Source: Rhynchopus euleeides
Lineage: Eukaryota; Euglenozoa; Diplonemea; Diplonemida; Diplonemidae
DNA: 64,000 nt
Assembly: GCA_963210315.1 (NCBI GenBank)
Contig: OY723307.1
Coordinates: 62,001-126,000, forward strand
Direction: 5' to 3'
Positions within the stretch are counted from its first letter, which is position 1; every line of letters starts with the position of its first letter. A model generated the notes under the pieces. It was not told the origin of the DNA. It searched no databases and saw nothing but the letters and a program-made list of their open reading frames with translations. Positions 10,101 to 18,465 of the stretch are shown in pieces. The position numbers were made by a program, and so were the translations under genes.

Positions 10101-12263
10101 TTGCGACGGTGTGTGATCCACGCTCTTCAGGTACTCACCGCGCGTCGTCACGATCACACTGCACTGCTTCGCACACCACGGGTGCAGCCGCAGCACCCCT
10201 TGCCCGCCACTTGCCTTGTACGCGTCCCCCAAATCCTTCTGCGTCAGCCCCACCTCGTCCAGTGAGTCCAGGATCACCACAACGTCGTAGACATTGCTGA
10301 GGTGCTCCAACGCAGCCTCCTCCAGCCCGAACGACTTCTCGATGAACTCGTCGATCCCGCCGTGTGTTGTGAAGGTGGACGCACCAATCGACGGCAGCGC
10401 CACAAAGACAGGGAACACGGGCTTCTTTCTCCGCCCCGCAACCACGCCTGCATCCTCCTCCTTCTTCTCCTGCAGCAGGTGGCACAGAACCGCAACCGCC
10501 GCAGATGTCTTCCCGGTGCCTCCGTCCCCGACCAGGCACAGCGGGTGCCGCCCCGTCCCCCTCGCCCCTTCCCCCACCCCCTCCTCCCCGTGCCCGTCTG
10601 TCGCCAGCCACTCGTCCACCTCGTGCAGCAGCATCCTCGTCTCCGACTCCGCCACATGTGCATCGTCCCCGACCCTGCCCTCCACGTAGCCGTCCAGGAA
10701 CTCCGCAAAGAGCGACGCCGTGTGTTGCAGCACCTTCCGCACCGCCTCAACCTGGTCCGCCACAGAGTAGTCGCCGGCGTCGTTATTGCTGTCGTTCTTC
10801 TCGTCATGCGCAGCCACCTCCTGCATCACAATCACATCGAAGGGCTGCCCCACCATGCGCAGCAGCGTCGGAGACAGCTTCCACTGCACTCGGAACTCGA
10901 TGTTGCTGTCGTACAGCAGCTCCGCCTCCTGCGGGAACACGCTTGCGAACCCCACCTCCGCCGCACCCTGCTTCGCCACAATCACAAAGAACGTCCCCGC
11001 CTTCCCGTACATGAAGTCCTTCGCCACACCCTGCTCCTCCGTCGTCGACGTGAAGGCGTTCCACACCACCGACGTCCCCACCTTGTACTGCGCCGACACG
11101 TTCACGTTGATCCCGCGGAACACTGTGGTCAGGCTCGGCCGCCGGCTCCGGATCAGCCGCGTCAGCTTCGCAATCAGCGGCTGGAATGTCGCAATCACGT
11201 GCAGCTGTGCCGGTGCAGGATCAAGCTCGAACACGCTGCCTGCCGCAGACTCACGCGCTTCCTTCGACAGCCCAATTGTCCGCATCGCTTGGTTCATCCC
11301 GAAGTACAGTGCCGGGCGCACGTAGCCCGCCCCGTGGTTCCCCAGCACAGCCACGTCGCTGAAGTTCTTGTGGTACTCCTTGACGATGGGTGCACCGTCT
11401 GCCTTGCACACGAGATCGCACGTCTCACTGTTGACTTCGTAGTCCACGCAGTCGCAGGTGAAGAGGTAGCCTGCGCACAGATGCTCGAACCAGTCGCCCA
11501 CCGCCATCCAGTCCTCGATCTCGTCTGGCGCATTCTCCACACGCTGCAGCACCCGCTGCACAACAAACCGCAGCCCCAGCAGCATGCTGTCCACGTGCTT
11601 TGCCCGGTACCCGAGATCCGGCTGCACCGCCAGCAGCTTCACCAACCACTCCAGCAGTGGTGTCTCGCACCCCGCGCCCTTGCGCGTGAAGCAGATCTTC
11701 CGCCCATCCACGTGGTTCTCCAGCCGCTCGCTCGTCTTGTCCTTGTCGGTGGGTTTGTCTGTGCGGGGCTCCTGTGGCGGTGGCTGAGCCTGCGACTGCG
11801 GGAGTCCAGCCGATGCAGTGTGGGCTGCAGTAGCAACAGTGGGAACACGTGCCCTCAAGGGCGGCCACTCGTATGTGAGGAAGTGCCGCAGTCTGCTGAC
11901 CACCTCCGTCTGCATCTTCCCCACTTGCTCGGCGAGCGCCGCCAGCAGCGCACCGCGTGTGCTGCCATCACGGTGCTGCAGCGCGTACCACACCGGTGTG
12001 CGCCCCTCGCCGTCTGGAACGCTGGCTGCCCCGCACTGCACCAGAAACTTGACTGCTTCGGCAGCAGCGGGAACCCCCCTGCACCCGGGCTGCAACACCT
12101 CGTGCAGCAGCGTCCGCCCGGTGTGTGGGTCCGCCGCGTTCATGTCCGCTTTGTGCATCTCCAGCAGCTGCCGCCACGTCCCGCTCTCCAGTGCCTCCTT
12201 CACAGCGCGTGTGCTGCCCCACCATCCCCGCCCGTGCTCCTCCACACTCGCACTCGACCCCAT
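7122..12263 (-). CDS. Ankyrin-ART-NACHT-WD40 NLR-like protein
   Basis: A 1713-aa single-exon frame. I start it at the ATG at 12263 because MGSSAS is a good N-myristoylation signal and the 34 upstream codons read through a C-run. Ankyrin-like repeats lie at about 45-110 (GRTLLHE, GRTPVWYA). An R-S-E mono-ADP-ribosyltransferase fold follows: FRG with its Arg near 381, FTSTT near 405, and the QEAEL (ExE) loop near 446, so all three signature elements are present. The NACHT domain has Walker A GDGGTGKTS near 581, Walker B ILDSLDE near 664 and a TTRGEYL sensor-like motif soon after. A helical region and a short pentapeptide-like stretch (about 985-1045) lead into 14 WD40 repeats (about 1053-1640). 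In known STAND proteins, WD40 repeats sense ligand, NACHT drives ATP-dependent oligomerisation and the N-terminal domain is the effector. Here NAD-dependent modification of a target at a membrane is the inferred output. The last 74 codons are not WD40-like and could be a read-through tail. Confidence 0.88.
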   Translation of the reverse strand: MGSSASVEEHGRGWWGSTRAVKEALESGTWRQLLEMHKADMNAADPHTGRTLLHEVLQPGCRGVPAAAEAVKFLVQCGAASVPDGEGRTPVWYALQHRDGSTRGALLAALAEQVGKMQTEVVSRLRHFLTYEWPPLRARVPTVATAAHTASAGLPQSQAQPPPQEPRTDKPTDKDKTSERLENHVDGRKICFTRKGAGCETPLLEWLVKLLAVQPDLGYRAKHVDSMLLGLRFVVQRVLQRVENAPDEIEDWMAVGDWFEHLCAGYLFTCDCVDYEVNSETCDLVCKADGAPIVKEYHKNFSDVAVLGNHGAGYVRPALYFGMNQAMRTIGLSKEARESAAGSVFELDPAPAQLHVIATFQPLIAKLTRLIRSRRPSLTTVFRGINVNVSAQYKVGTSVVWNAFTSTTEEQGVAKDFMYGKAGTFFVIVAKQGAAEVGFASVFPQEAELLYDSNIEFRVQWKLSPTLLRMVGQPFDVIVMQEVAAHDEKNDSNNDAGDYSVADQVEAVRKVLQHTASLFAEFLDGYVEGRVGDDAHVAESETRMLLHEVDEWLATDGHGEEGVGEGARGTGRHPLCLVGDGGTGKTSAAVAVLCHLLQEKKEEDAGVVAGRRKKPVFPVFVALPSIGASTFTTHGGIDEFIEKSFGLEEAALEHLSNVYDVVVILDSLDEVGLTQKDLGDAYKASGGQGVLRLHPWCAKQCSVIVTTRGEYLKSVDHTPSQICGDGTRSLYMQPFTQADAVAYVSKVRVAQVAKAEQQRTVADAEVAVLSQLRNPFLLHMACYAQRELSSCSGQVHQCLSDVAVYEAYLQKHVEVGLRQGSVGAARVEEVLRVGELIACAMLQAQMWQGALGTERARLLEEDGVDHARTDEAFRVLPFRVESFHDDSSAFAFRHKTLGEFLVARRLARKGAVADTLGCKVRRAFSKDAPNVLEYFADTVLSRGGDERDTTVVTELLPLVLATRDTGDDAVSLASASNAMALAARARFAFRCDLTGVLVQDSDLRHARLGGTVLTESRFHNCWLEHAMIWEGNLTDSDWKGSSFGAPLPPLLGHTSRVCSVTVTPDGLKLISGSGDKSVRVWDTSTGKELQKLEGHTDEVNSVTVTPDGLKIISGSDDNSVRVWDASTGKELQSLEGHTARVYSVTVTPDGLKIISGSADNSVRVWDTATGKELQNLEGHTSWVRSVTVTPDGSKIISGSDDKTVRVWDTSTGKELQKLEGHTSPVYSVTVTPDGSKIISGSGDNSVRVWETSMGKELQKLEGHTAWVRSVTVTPDGLKIISGSGDKSVCVWDTSTGKELQSLEGHTSPIYSVTVTPDGSKIISGSGDNSVCVWDTSTGKELQKLEGHTARVYSVTVAPDGLKIISGSDDNSVRVWDTSTGKELQKLEGHTSPVYSVTVTPDGSKIISGSGDNSVRVWDTSTGKELQSLEGHTSPVYSVTVTPDGSKIVSGSGDKSVRVWDTSTGKELQNLEGHTARVSSVTVTPDGSKIISGSADNSVRVWDTATGKDLQSLEGHTARVYSVTVTPDGSKLISGSADNSVRVWDTATGKELQKLEGHTARVSSVTVTPDGSKIISASADKSVRVWDTSTGKELQKLEGHTSPVYSVTVTPDGLKIISASDDNSVRVWATSTGKEPQSLEGHTPSVGSGVMTSGAPPGVAVCDGNVIPICAASWRLRTVIGIGPVVPVPFQCAGLDTVTPTAARSVLGGAVAAA
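7338..9114 (-). repeat. 126-bp tandem repeats coding 14 WD40 blades
   Basis: The codon triplet for GHT recurs exactly every 126 bp from 9102 to 7338, giving 14 complete 42-residue units plus a partial fifteenth. Units share GHT, SVTVTPDG, SGS, D, SVRVWDT and TGKELQ almost without change. Differences cluster at the two residues after GHT, the residue before SV, and the two sites in SGS-x-D-x. Fourteen blades would make two seven-bladed propellers. Confidence 0.95.
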
Positions 12264-12312
12264 CCCACCCACAGTTTTCCTGCGGTCTGCACACACCCTT
12301 GTGTGTTCTGCT

Positions 12313-12321
12313 TGTATATAG
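12313..12321 (-). promoter_or_regulatory. Possible TATA box of the NLR-like gene
   Basis: Read on the minus strand, CTATATAC lies about 50-58 bp upstream of the chosen ATG (12263). It is followed by a purine/CA-rich leader. Just upstream is a 17-base poly-G/C tract. The position suits a core promoter, but whether this organism uses TATA boxes is unknown. Confidence 0.3.
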
Positions 12322-12330
12322 TGGTTACTG

Positions 12331-12392
12331 GGGGGGGGGGGGGGGCAAATAATCGTGCACTCCACTATTATTATTTGCTGGGGGGGGGGGGG
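12331..12392. repeat. Paired G-runs around a small inverted repeat
   Basis: Two G-runs (from 12331 and from 12380) enclose a small imperfect palindrome that starts GCAAATAAT and ends ATTATTTGC. The CAAATAATCGT core also marks the ends of the transposon at 21.45-22.75 kb, so this may be a solo end or a very short derivative of that family. Confidence 0.4.
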
Positions 12393-13543
12393 TAGGGGGG
12401 GTCAAATGCCACCCTTTTACGTGGACAAACACGATTTTTCAAAAAACCGGCGCAGAGGCCCCAAAGCCCCCGTAAACCCTCCAAACCCCCCCAGATCGGT
12501 CCGGAAACCCATCGAACCCCACTTTTCCACCATTCCGGGCACCTCAGGTGCCCGAATTGGGGTACCTAAATTTTGTGCCACCGTTTGGTACCGTACAGTG
12601 CCACTGTGTGGGAGGTTGGAAAAGAAAATGCCCCAACACACCACATCTGAGGGTTGCAATGCATGTTGCTTGCCAACCACGTCATCCGGTGGGTGTCAGG
12701 CGCTATGTAGGTGGCATTAGCCAGGTCTTCGATGTGTTCTGGCTTGTATATATACCTCCCTGCCACCATGCACCGGGAGGCTGCCTGTAGGTACGGAACA
12801 GTCCAGATGGTCGTGTGATTCCTGTGCAGCAGTGCTCCACAACCGGGATGTGTTGACAACGACTGTTGCAACACGAGCTGTACATTCCGGGAACACACGA
12901 AGTGCGCTGTCGTGGTACCCATTGTGCCAGAATTGGTAGTTGCTGCGGTCTACTTTGCCTGGCCCAAGAGCACTGGTACTGAACGGTGCAATATGCGTGG
13001 CGAGGTGAATACAACGGAAGCGCGCAAAGTCAATACAGCTCTCGGATGGCGGGTGGTGGTGCCACTAGTGTGTGACGTTCACTCGAGGATACAACGCATC
13101 ACAATGAATCAGCAACCGTGGACCGAGTACAATACGCTCTCTGTGGCTGGTGTGGGGGACAAAGGCAGTGCCTGTGCCGCAGGCAGGGAGGTACATATAC
13201 AAGCCAGAACACATCGAAGACCTGGCTAATGCCACCTACATAGCGCCTGACACCCACCGGATGACGTGGTTGGCAAGCAACATGCATTGCAACCCTCAGA
13301 TGTGGTGTGTTGGGGCATTTTCTTTTCCAACCTCCCACACAGTGGCACTGTACGGTACCAAACGGTGGCACAAAATTTAGGTACCCCAATTCGGGCACCT
13401 GAGGTGCCCGGAATGGTGGAAAAGTGGGGTTCGATGGGTTTCCGGACCGATCTGGGGGGGTTTGGAGGGTTTACGGGGGCTTTGGGGCCTCTGCGCCGGT
13501 TTTTTGAAAAATCGTGTTTGTCACCCCCATTTGACCCCCCCTA
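12393..13543. mobile_element. Foldback element with ~360-bp inverted repeats
   Basis: Arms at 12401-12764 and 13182-13538 are near-perfect reverse complements. The outermost bases read TAGGGGGGGTCAAATG on the left and its complement on the right, so the element sits between TA dinucleotides as a TA duplication would leave. The roughly 417-bp loop (12765-13181) has no convincing gene. The open frame of about 87 codons seen in both arms is the same sequence in opposite orientation and has no recognisable domain. It lies directly upstream of the NLR-like gene promoter. Confidence 0.85.
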
Positions 13544-13555
13544 GGGGGGGGGGGG

Positions 13556-15299
13556 CAAATACAAGAGTATATCACGGTTGGCAATTGGTTACCAATACCA
13601 AGTATTACCAAAATTTGGTAATGCTCGGGAAATTACCAAGATTACCAAGGATTGTTGGCCGATTGTTGGCCGATTACCAAAATTTGATAATGGATTATCA
13701 AGGATTGTTGGCCGATTATCAAGTGGTGGAAGAGACGCTAGGAGGCAAGGTTTGCAGAATTCCGGCCGCCTCGTTACCCGTTTTTTTGCTCATCCTCGCC
13801 AAGGATGGGACGGACAAGGCCGTGGTCGGGCCATTTTGGCCTGGGAGTTGAGTTTTTCGGTCCCCAACAGGGTTTGAGGTGGTCAGATTCCCTCCAGCCT
13901 CCTCAGTTGACCCTATCCTGCAGCACCCGGCTGGACCCCAGAATCGGTTGCTCCGAAAACCCGTTTCCTGGCATATTTGGGCTCTGTGAGAACCGTGATG
14001 GTGTCATTTTGCCCATATGGTGCCCATTTTCACTACCCATTGAGGGTGGCCGTCTGGGTCAGCTCCCCTCAGGATTTGTGAGGGAACTGATATTTTTTAA
14101 TGCGCTCCGGTGTATTGTGCTTTTTTGTTTTGTTGTCGATGGTGGTCATTTTGTTTTGCAATCTGCCGCCCCTTGAGGGCGGGCAACACACACGGTGAGG
14201 TTCAAGTCCTCTGTAGGGCACTTATGCTGTAGATGATAGCACTCGGGCCGCGTCAGGCCTGGGGCGACCACGGCGGGGCACCATTCCCATGTCACGCACT
14301 CACTCGGCCCATCCCTTAGTGTGCACTGTTCTGTTTTGTCCGAGTCAAGCTCTGTCCGTCAACAAATGTGGATGACCTCGCGGAGAAAGGCGCAAGATGC
14401 TTCTTACTCAAAGGAAAAGTAAACATACTTACTTGAAGAGGAGTACTGGGGTAGGGGGATGAGGATACTTCAGCTCAGTTGGAGGATAGGTCAGAACCAA
14501 TTTCGTTGCCTTCCGTACGGATCCCTCCCCTGTGTTGCAACTCGTCAGCGTACTCACAGGATCTAAGGACTCCGGGTGATCAATTCCGGAGCGGTTCTTG
14601 GCCTCCTTTTTTCCAACTTTACATCGAGCCATACCATCCAGCTCTGCTTGTGGCAGGGGCGCTGCTCCCTGAGGGATTCACATCCCCGCATACCATGTGG
14701 GGGCTCAGCAGGGAACTGATTTGATTGATAATTGATTACCAATTACCTGGGACCCCCCGTGTTTAAGTCCCCCCCTGGAGGCGATTTTCGGCCGGGGGGG
14801 ACTTAAACACGGGGGGGGCGGACCTAAACACAGGGGGGGCTTAAACACGGGGGTGGCACAGTGGAGACCAAGAAGACCTCTTCCTCTGCTGTCGTAGGGG
14901 GGTAATTCCGGTCCGGATGGACTTTTGGCACCCCACTTTTCGACTCTGACAGCACCTGGAGGGCCTAGGGGCCACCTGATGACCCTCCAGACCAGCCCAC
15001 CCCCGTGTTTAGGTCCCCCTGTGTTTAAGTCCCCCCCCTGCCAGACCCCCAGGGGGGGACTTAAACACGGGGGTAAGGGGGGGGGACTTATACACGGGGG
15101 GTCCCAGGTACCAAGGATTACCAACGGATCAAGGATTGTTTTCGTTGGTAATCCTTGATAATCGAGTTGATAATTTTGGACCAATTGATCCACATTTGGA
15201 TCAATTGCCAACCGTGGTATATGCAAATACAAGGGTATATATGCTAATACAAGAGTACTCCAGAAATCGCGATTTTAAAAAGTTCACCGAGCAAATACA
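13556..15299. mobile_element. Inverted-repeat element hosting a nested MITE
   Basis: A TIR core CACGGTTGGCAATTG occurs at 13573-13587 and, inverted, at 15202-15216. Both are preceded on the outside by CAAATACAAG-AGTATA type sequence. Just inside each end are repeated TTACCAA/GATTACCAAGG and TTGTTGGCCGATT motifs. The interior (about 13.74-14.74 kb) has no supported gene. The 367-bp MITE at 14744-15110 sits inside it near the right end. The exact right boundary is unsure because related CAAATACAAG motifs recur at 15226, 15293 and 15529. Confidence 0.55.
14744..15110. mobile_element. 367-bp MITE, copy 1
   Basis: The ends are TACCTGGGACCCCCCGTG and its inverse, with further inner palindromic copies of CGTGTTTAAGTCCCCCC. 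A second copy of exactly the same length lies at 31049-31415 and is nearly base-for-base identical. The TA at each end fits a TA target duplication as in Tc1/mariner-type MITEs. No coding capacity is evident; short open frames are translations of C/G runs. Confidence 0.9.
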
Positions 15300-15303
15300 A
15301 GAG

Positions 15304-15544
15304 TATACTCTTGTATTTGCATACTAGACTTTTGAAGAACTTTTGTGGGGTTTTCATCATATTTTGTGCTTCCAATGACCTCCCCCAGGCCTGTGGGCCT
15401 CCTGTCTGGAGTCGTCACGGTCGAGTGGGAGTCGCCTCGGGGTGGGAAAGGCCAAGAGGACGCTCGTATTGTCTCTTCGGCGCCGCTGCCTCCATGAGGG
15501 CCCACCCGGAGGCCACATTTCTAGTATGCAAATACAAGAGTATA
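15304..15544. mobile_element. ~240-bp MITE, CAAATACAAG ends
   Basis: A 23-24 bp perfect inverted repeat (TATACTCTTGTATTTGCATA onward at 15304, complement ending at 15544) bounds a non-coding interior. Its ends are the same motif that decorates the ends of the adjacent 13.56-15.3 kb element, so the two are probably related families or one is inserted in an end of the other. Confidence 0.65.
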
Positions 15545-16456
15545 TACAGTGCCACAGAAAAGTTTCGAACGCGATAAATTTTAAGATAATTTTAAGTTTT
15601 AAGACGAAAATCGCGCTTCGCGAAAAATTTTAAAACATTCTTTTGTTCAATACTTTGTTTCAAAGTCAAGGATCTTTCTCCGAAGTGTTTTCGGACAAAG
15701 ATTTCTTGACAAGAGAGATACTAAAAATACTTCTTGACAGGACTGGACAGGTCGAGGTCATTCTATTTGCGATGTCAGCAGCATCCAGTGGACCCGAAAA
15801 GGCCCCCATGTCGTGTGGTTTGGAGGGATGGACCGCTCGGTTGCGGAAACCACTCGACTGGGGATAACGACCCTGTTGAGGTTGGACATTCCTCTTCTGG
15901 CCTCTCTGCCTGCGATCCGCAAACTCATCCGCTTTTGGCAACTCGCAGCAAGCCTGGCGATAGGGGACAGATAGGAGTAACCTGAGTGAGGTTGAAGGAT
16001 GCTGACACCCGCCTGACCCAAAGACTGCCTGTTCACAGCGCTGGAGTNNNNNNNNNNNNNNNNNNNNNNNNNNNNNNNNNNNNNNNNNNNNNNNNNNNNN
16101 NNNNNNNNNNNNNNNNNNNNNNNNNNNNNNNNNNNNNNNNNNNNNNNNNNNNNNNNNNNNNNNNNNNNNNNNNNNNNNNNNNNNNNNNNNNNNNNNNNNN
16201 NNNNNNNNNNNNNNNNNNNNNNNNNNNNNNNNNNNNNNNNNNNNNNNAAAACGGCGTCCGGGAACCGTGTCATTCTGTTTGTCGGGGGTGGACAATTTTA
16301 CAGTAACCGTTTTCTGATTTGACATCCGAAATAGAAGGGAATGCGTTTTGAACGAACAACTCCGGGCTGTGCTCGTCGCAGCAACAGGCCCTGGTGAGAG
16401 GGGCTGGGCTGTTATTTCGGAGGGGGGTGGTTGCTGCCATTTTCGTTGATGGTTCT
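15545..16456. other. No supported gene; includes assembly gap
   Basis: An open frame on the minus strand (15666-16520) runs through the N gap, so its continuity is artificial. Its two halves show no known domain. An A/T-rich stretch at 15565-15640 has imperfect TTTTAAG/TTTTAAA palindromes, perhaps another element end. Confidence 0.4.
16048..16247. other. Assembly gap (200 N)
   Basis: Exactly 200 N bases, a typical scaffolding spacer. True gap length is unknown. Confidence 1.
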
Positions 16457-16565
16457 GGGGGCCTTCGCTACCAAGTGTGACTGAGTGAGAAAAAGTGAGC
16501 CACAGCCCACTTCCCCTCACTGACTGACGAGCTGTGACGAGCAGTGACTGGTAGCGAAGGCCCCC
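16457..16565. mobile_element. TTCGCTA MITE, copy 1
   Basis: About 109 bp bounded by GGGGGCCTTCGCTACCA and its exact inverse. The interior is rich in GTGACTGAGTGAG-type short repeats. Relatives at 21138-21247, 55156-55273 and 61540-61647 have the same size and ends. Confidence 0.85.
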
Positions 16566-17095
16566 TCTGTCATTACTTAATTACACATTCTTGGAATCAG
16601 CACATTGCATGAGTCTGATCCGAACGGCGCATGTGTAGTTTGCCAACTGCTGAGTGCAGTGGCAGTCCCCCTTCTGGCTGCAGTGGGTCGCCAATCCAAA
16701 AGGGAATGGGCACCACCAACCGACACCAAGACAGCAACTCAAACCCAAGGCGGGAAGGGGTCGTGACACGTTCTATACTTTCTGCCGCTAAGCGAATAGC
16801 AATCATGGACATTCGGTTTCCCGTCCCCCACAGGCTGGTCAGGGCCTGTCGGGTGCGGGAGATGCAGAGAAAACACTGGGATGACAACAGAAAGGAAAAG
16901 GCGGCCCTGTGGACATGGGTCTATCGGCTATGAAGGGCTTCCGAAAGTCTACGCACATCCCCTCAGTCGGCTGACGAAGTTCGGTGGAAGTTTGGAACAC
17001 CCACGCGCGGCAGAGCGGGGGGCAACAGTGCCCCCGGCAGCAAAGTATAGCTAAGACAGGACACCGTCCTGTGAGCCACCCACACCCAAAAGGGA
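16566..17095. other. Intergenic spacer
   Basis: No gene, repeat or RNA could be supported in this stretch. It is the 3' side of the first small paralogous gene. Confidence 0.4.
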
Positions 17096-17470
17096 TCAGT
17101 AATACCCGTGTGCAGGCCCTGCCAGGGCACGGCGCGGGCTGCGGTGCTCGACAGGCTTCGTCATCTCGGCATCGACGTGTGCGTTGTATGCCGCAGTCCT
17201 GAAGCGGTGGGGGCTCCCCACAGTGAGGTCCACGGAGGCCTGGTCGATGTTCACCACCTGCACGGGGTCAACAAGCTCGCCGTTGGCCACCGCGTTGGCG
17301 CTGGCGTGCAGGCCACGGTCACGCAGCTCCCGCTCCAGGGAGATGGACTTGTGACCTCCGGCCTGCGGCTCGGGCCAGTACGACGCGTTGGCCGGGACGT
17401 ACGGCATGGGCGACGGAACGGTGCGCGCCACAGGGGAAGGGACACCGTGTGTGTATGGGATGTATGCCAT
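17096..17470 (-). CDS. Small unknown protein, paralogue A
   Basis: A 124-aa protein. From PANASYWPEP to the end it is essentially identical to paralogue B (17792-18106) at both DNA and protein level, so this is a recent tandem duplication with about 700 bp spacing. It differs by about 20 extra residues after MAY (a Pro/Val-rich insert that itself repeats a PYVP-like end) and by its last residues (HGYY against HSPTY). No signal peptide, membrane segment or known domain is visible. The central part (LERELRDRG, VVNIDQASVDLTVG) looks like a small soluble fold. Retention of two intact frames argues for a real gene. Function unknown. Confidence 0.65.
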   Translation of the reverse strand: MAYIPYTHGVPSPVARTVPSPMPYVPANASYWPEPQAGGHKSISLERELRDRGLHASANAVANGELVDPVQVVNIDQASVDLTVGSPHRFRTAAYNAHVDAEMTKPVEHRSPRRALAGPAHGYY

Positions 17471-17791
17471 TGCTGTTGCCTTGTGTGTTGTGTGTCGGCA
17501 AATGCTCCTGTTGGATGTGGTGGTGTGTTGCTATGCTCAGGCCACACCGCATGGCACCGTGCTGCTGTCTCCTCTCAACGCTGGGGAGGGGTGGTGGCAA
17601 TACCGGCGCTTGGTCACAACCTGAAGACATACTATCTCGCTCAGTACACAACAAACAAGGATGCGCAGGGCACAACGGGGCTACAACACAGGGGAGGAGG
17701 GAGACGGCGCACAGGCAGGGCTAACAGCCTCCACCAGCAGAGCTGGGTGTGCATGGCACATAACACCTGTGCTTTGGAACAGTACATCCGC

Positions 17792-18106
17792 TTAGTAGGT
17801 CGGGGAGTGCGCAGGCCCTGCAAGGGCACGGCGCGGGCTGCGGTGCTCGACAGGCTTCGTCATCTCGGCATCGACGTGTGCGTTGTATGCCGCAGTCCTG
17901 AAGCGGTGGGGGCTCCCCACAGTGAGGTCCACGGAGGCCTGGTCGATGTTCACCACCTGCACGGGGTCGACCAGCTCGCCGTTGGCCACCGCGTTGGCGC
18001 TGGCGTGGAGGCCACGGTCACGCAGTTCCCGCTCCAGGGAGATGGACTTGTGACCTCCGGCCTGCGGCTCGGGCCAGTACGACGCGTTGGCCGGGACGTA
18101 TGCCAT
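17792..18106 (-). CDS. Small unknown protein, paralogue B
   Basis: A 104-aa protein starting MAYVPANASYW and ending HSPTY, the shorter of the two tandem copies. I chose the ATG at 18106 because paralogue A shares the MAY start, and because the in-frame upstream extension to 18445 has no counterpart in A. The duplicated DNA block covers about 17811-18106 against 17108-17406. Outside the coding sequence the copies diverge quickly, which suggests that either the duplication covered only the gene or gene conversion keeps the coding part alike. No domain recognised. Confidence 0.65.
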   Translation of the reverse strand: MAYVPANASYWPEPQAGGHKSISLERELRDRGLHASANAVANGELVDPVQVVNIDQASVDLTVGSPHRFRTAAYNAHVDAEMTKPVEHRSPRRALAGPAHSPTY

Positions 18107-18465
18107 TGTTGGGAGATGAGGGTGGGAGAGAGGTCCTGGTGGGTGTGGGGTGTGCAGGCAGGTGACGTGGAAAAAGAGAAGGCGTTTGTTTGCGCCGAAT
18201 GTGGAAAAAGAGGAGCGGGGGTCAGGGGGGGATGCATCGAACAGCGGAACAAGAGCCAACCGGTCCTGCGAGGGGTCCAGCAAGAAACAACAAGTGCTTC
18301 GAGCAAGGCCCTCGTCCGCACTCCTGCGGTGCGTTATGGCAGTGGGAGTGAGGGCAAGACGCGAGCAGCAAACTGACTCGGAAGGGCACCGATGCGCTTG
18401 GCACGCAAAGGGAAGTAAATCACAATAAGGGGAGAAGGACCCCACGGAGCATATTGCGGGCTAGA
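18107..18465. other. Intergenic spacer
   Basis: Promoter side of paralogue B and 3' flank of the Usp gene. Nothing else is visible. Confidence 0.4.

Noticed and set aside
10302..12395. 697-codon plus-strand frame opposite the NLR-like gene
   Set aside because: It is antisense to ART and NACHT motifs that are clear on the minus strand, and has His/Arg/Leu-rich composition without domains.
14170..14230. tRNA-like T-arm (GGTTCAAGTCC) with an upstream stem
   Set aside because: The T-arm matches the B-box, but no acceptor stem, D-arm or proper anticodon arm can be folded around it.
15666..16520. 284-codon minus-strand frame
   Set aside because: It is open only because it crosses 200 N, and neither half has a recognisable domain.
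17108..18376. 422-codon plus-strand frame over the tandem paralogues
   Set aside because: It contains the duplicated block twice but runs across the spacer, and its start and end do not match the duplication borders. The minus frames start and stop with the block.
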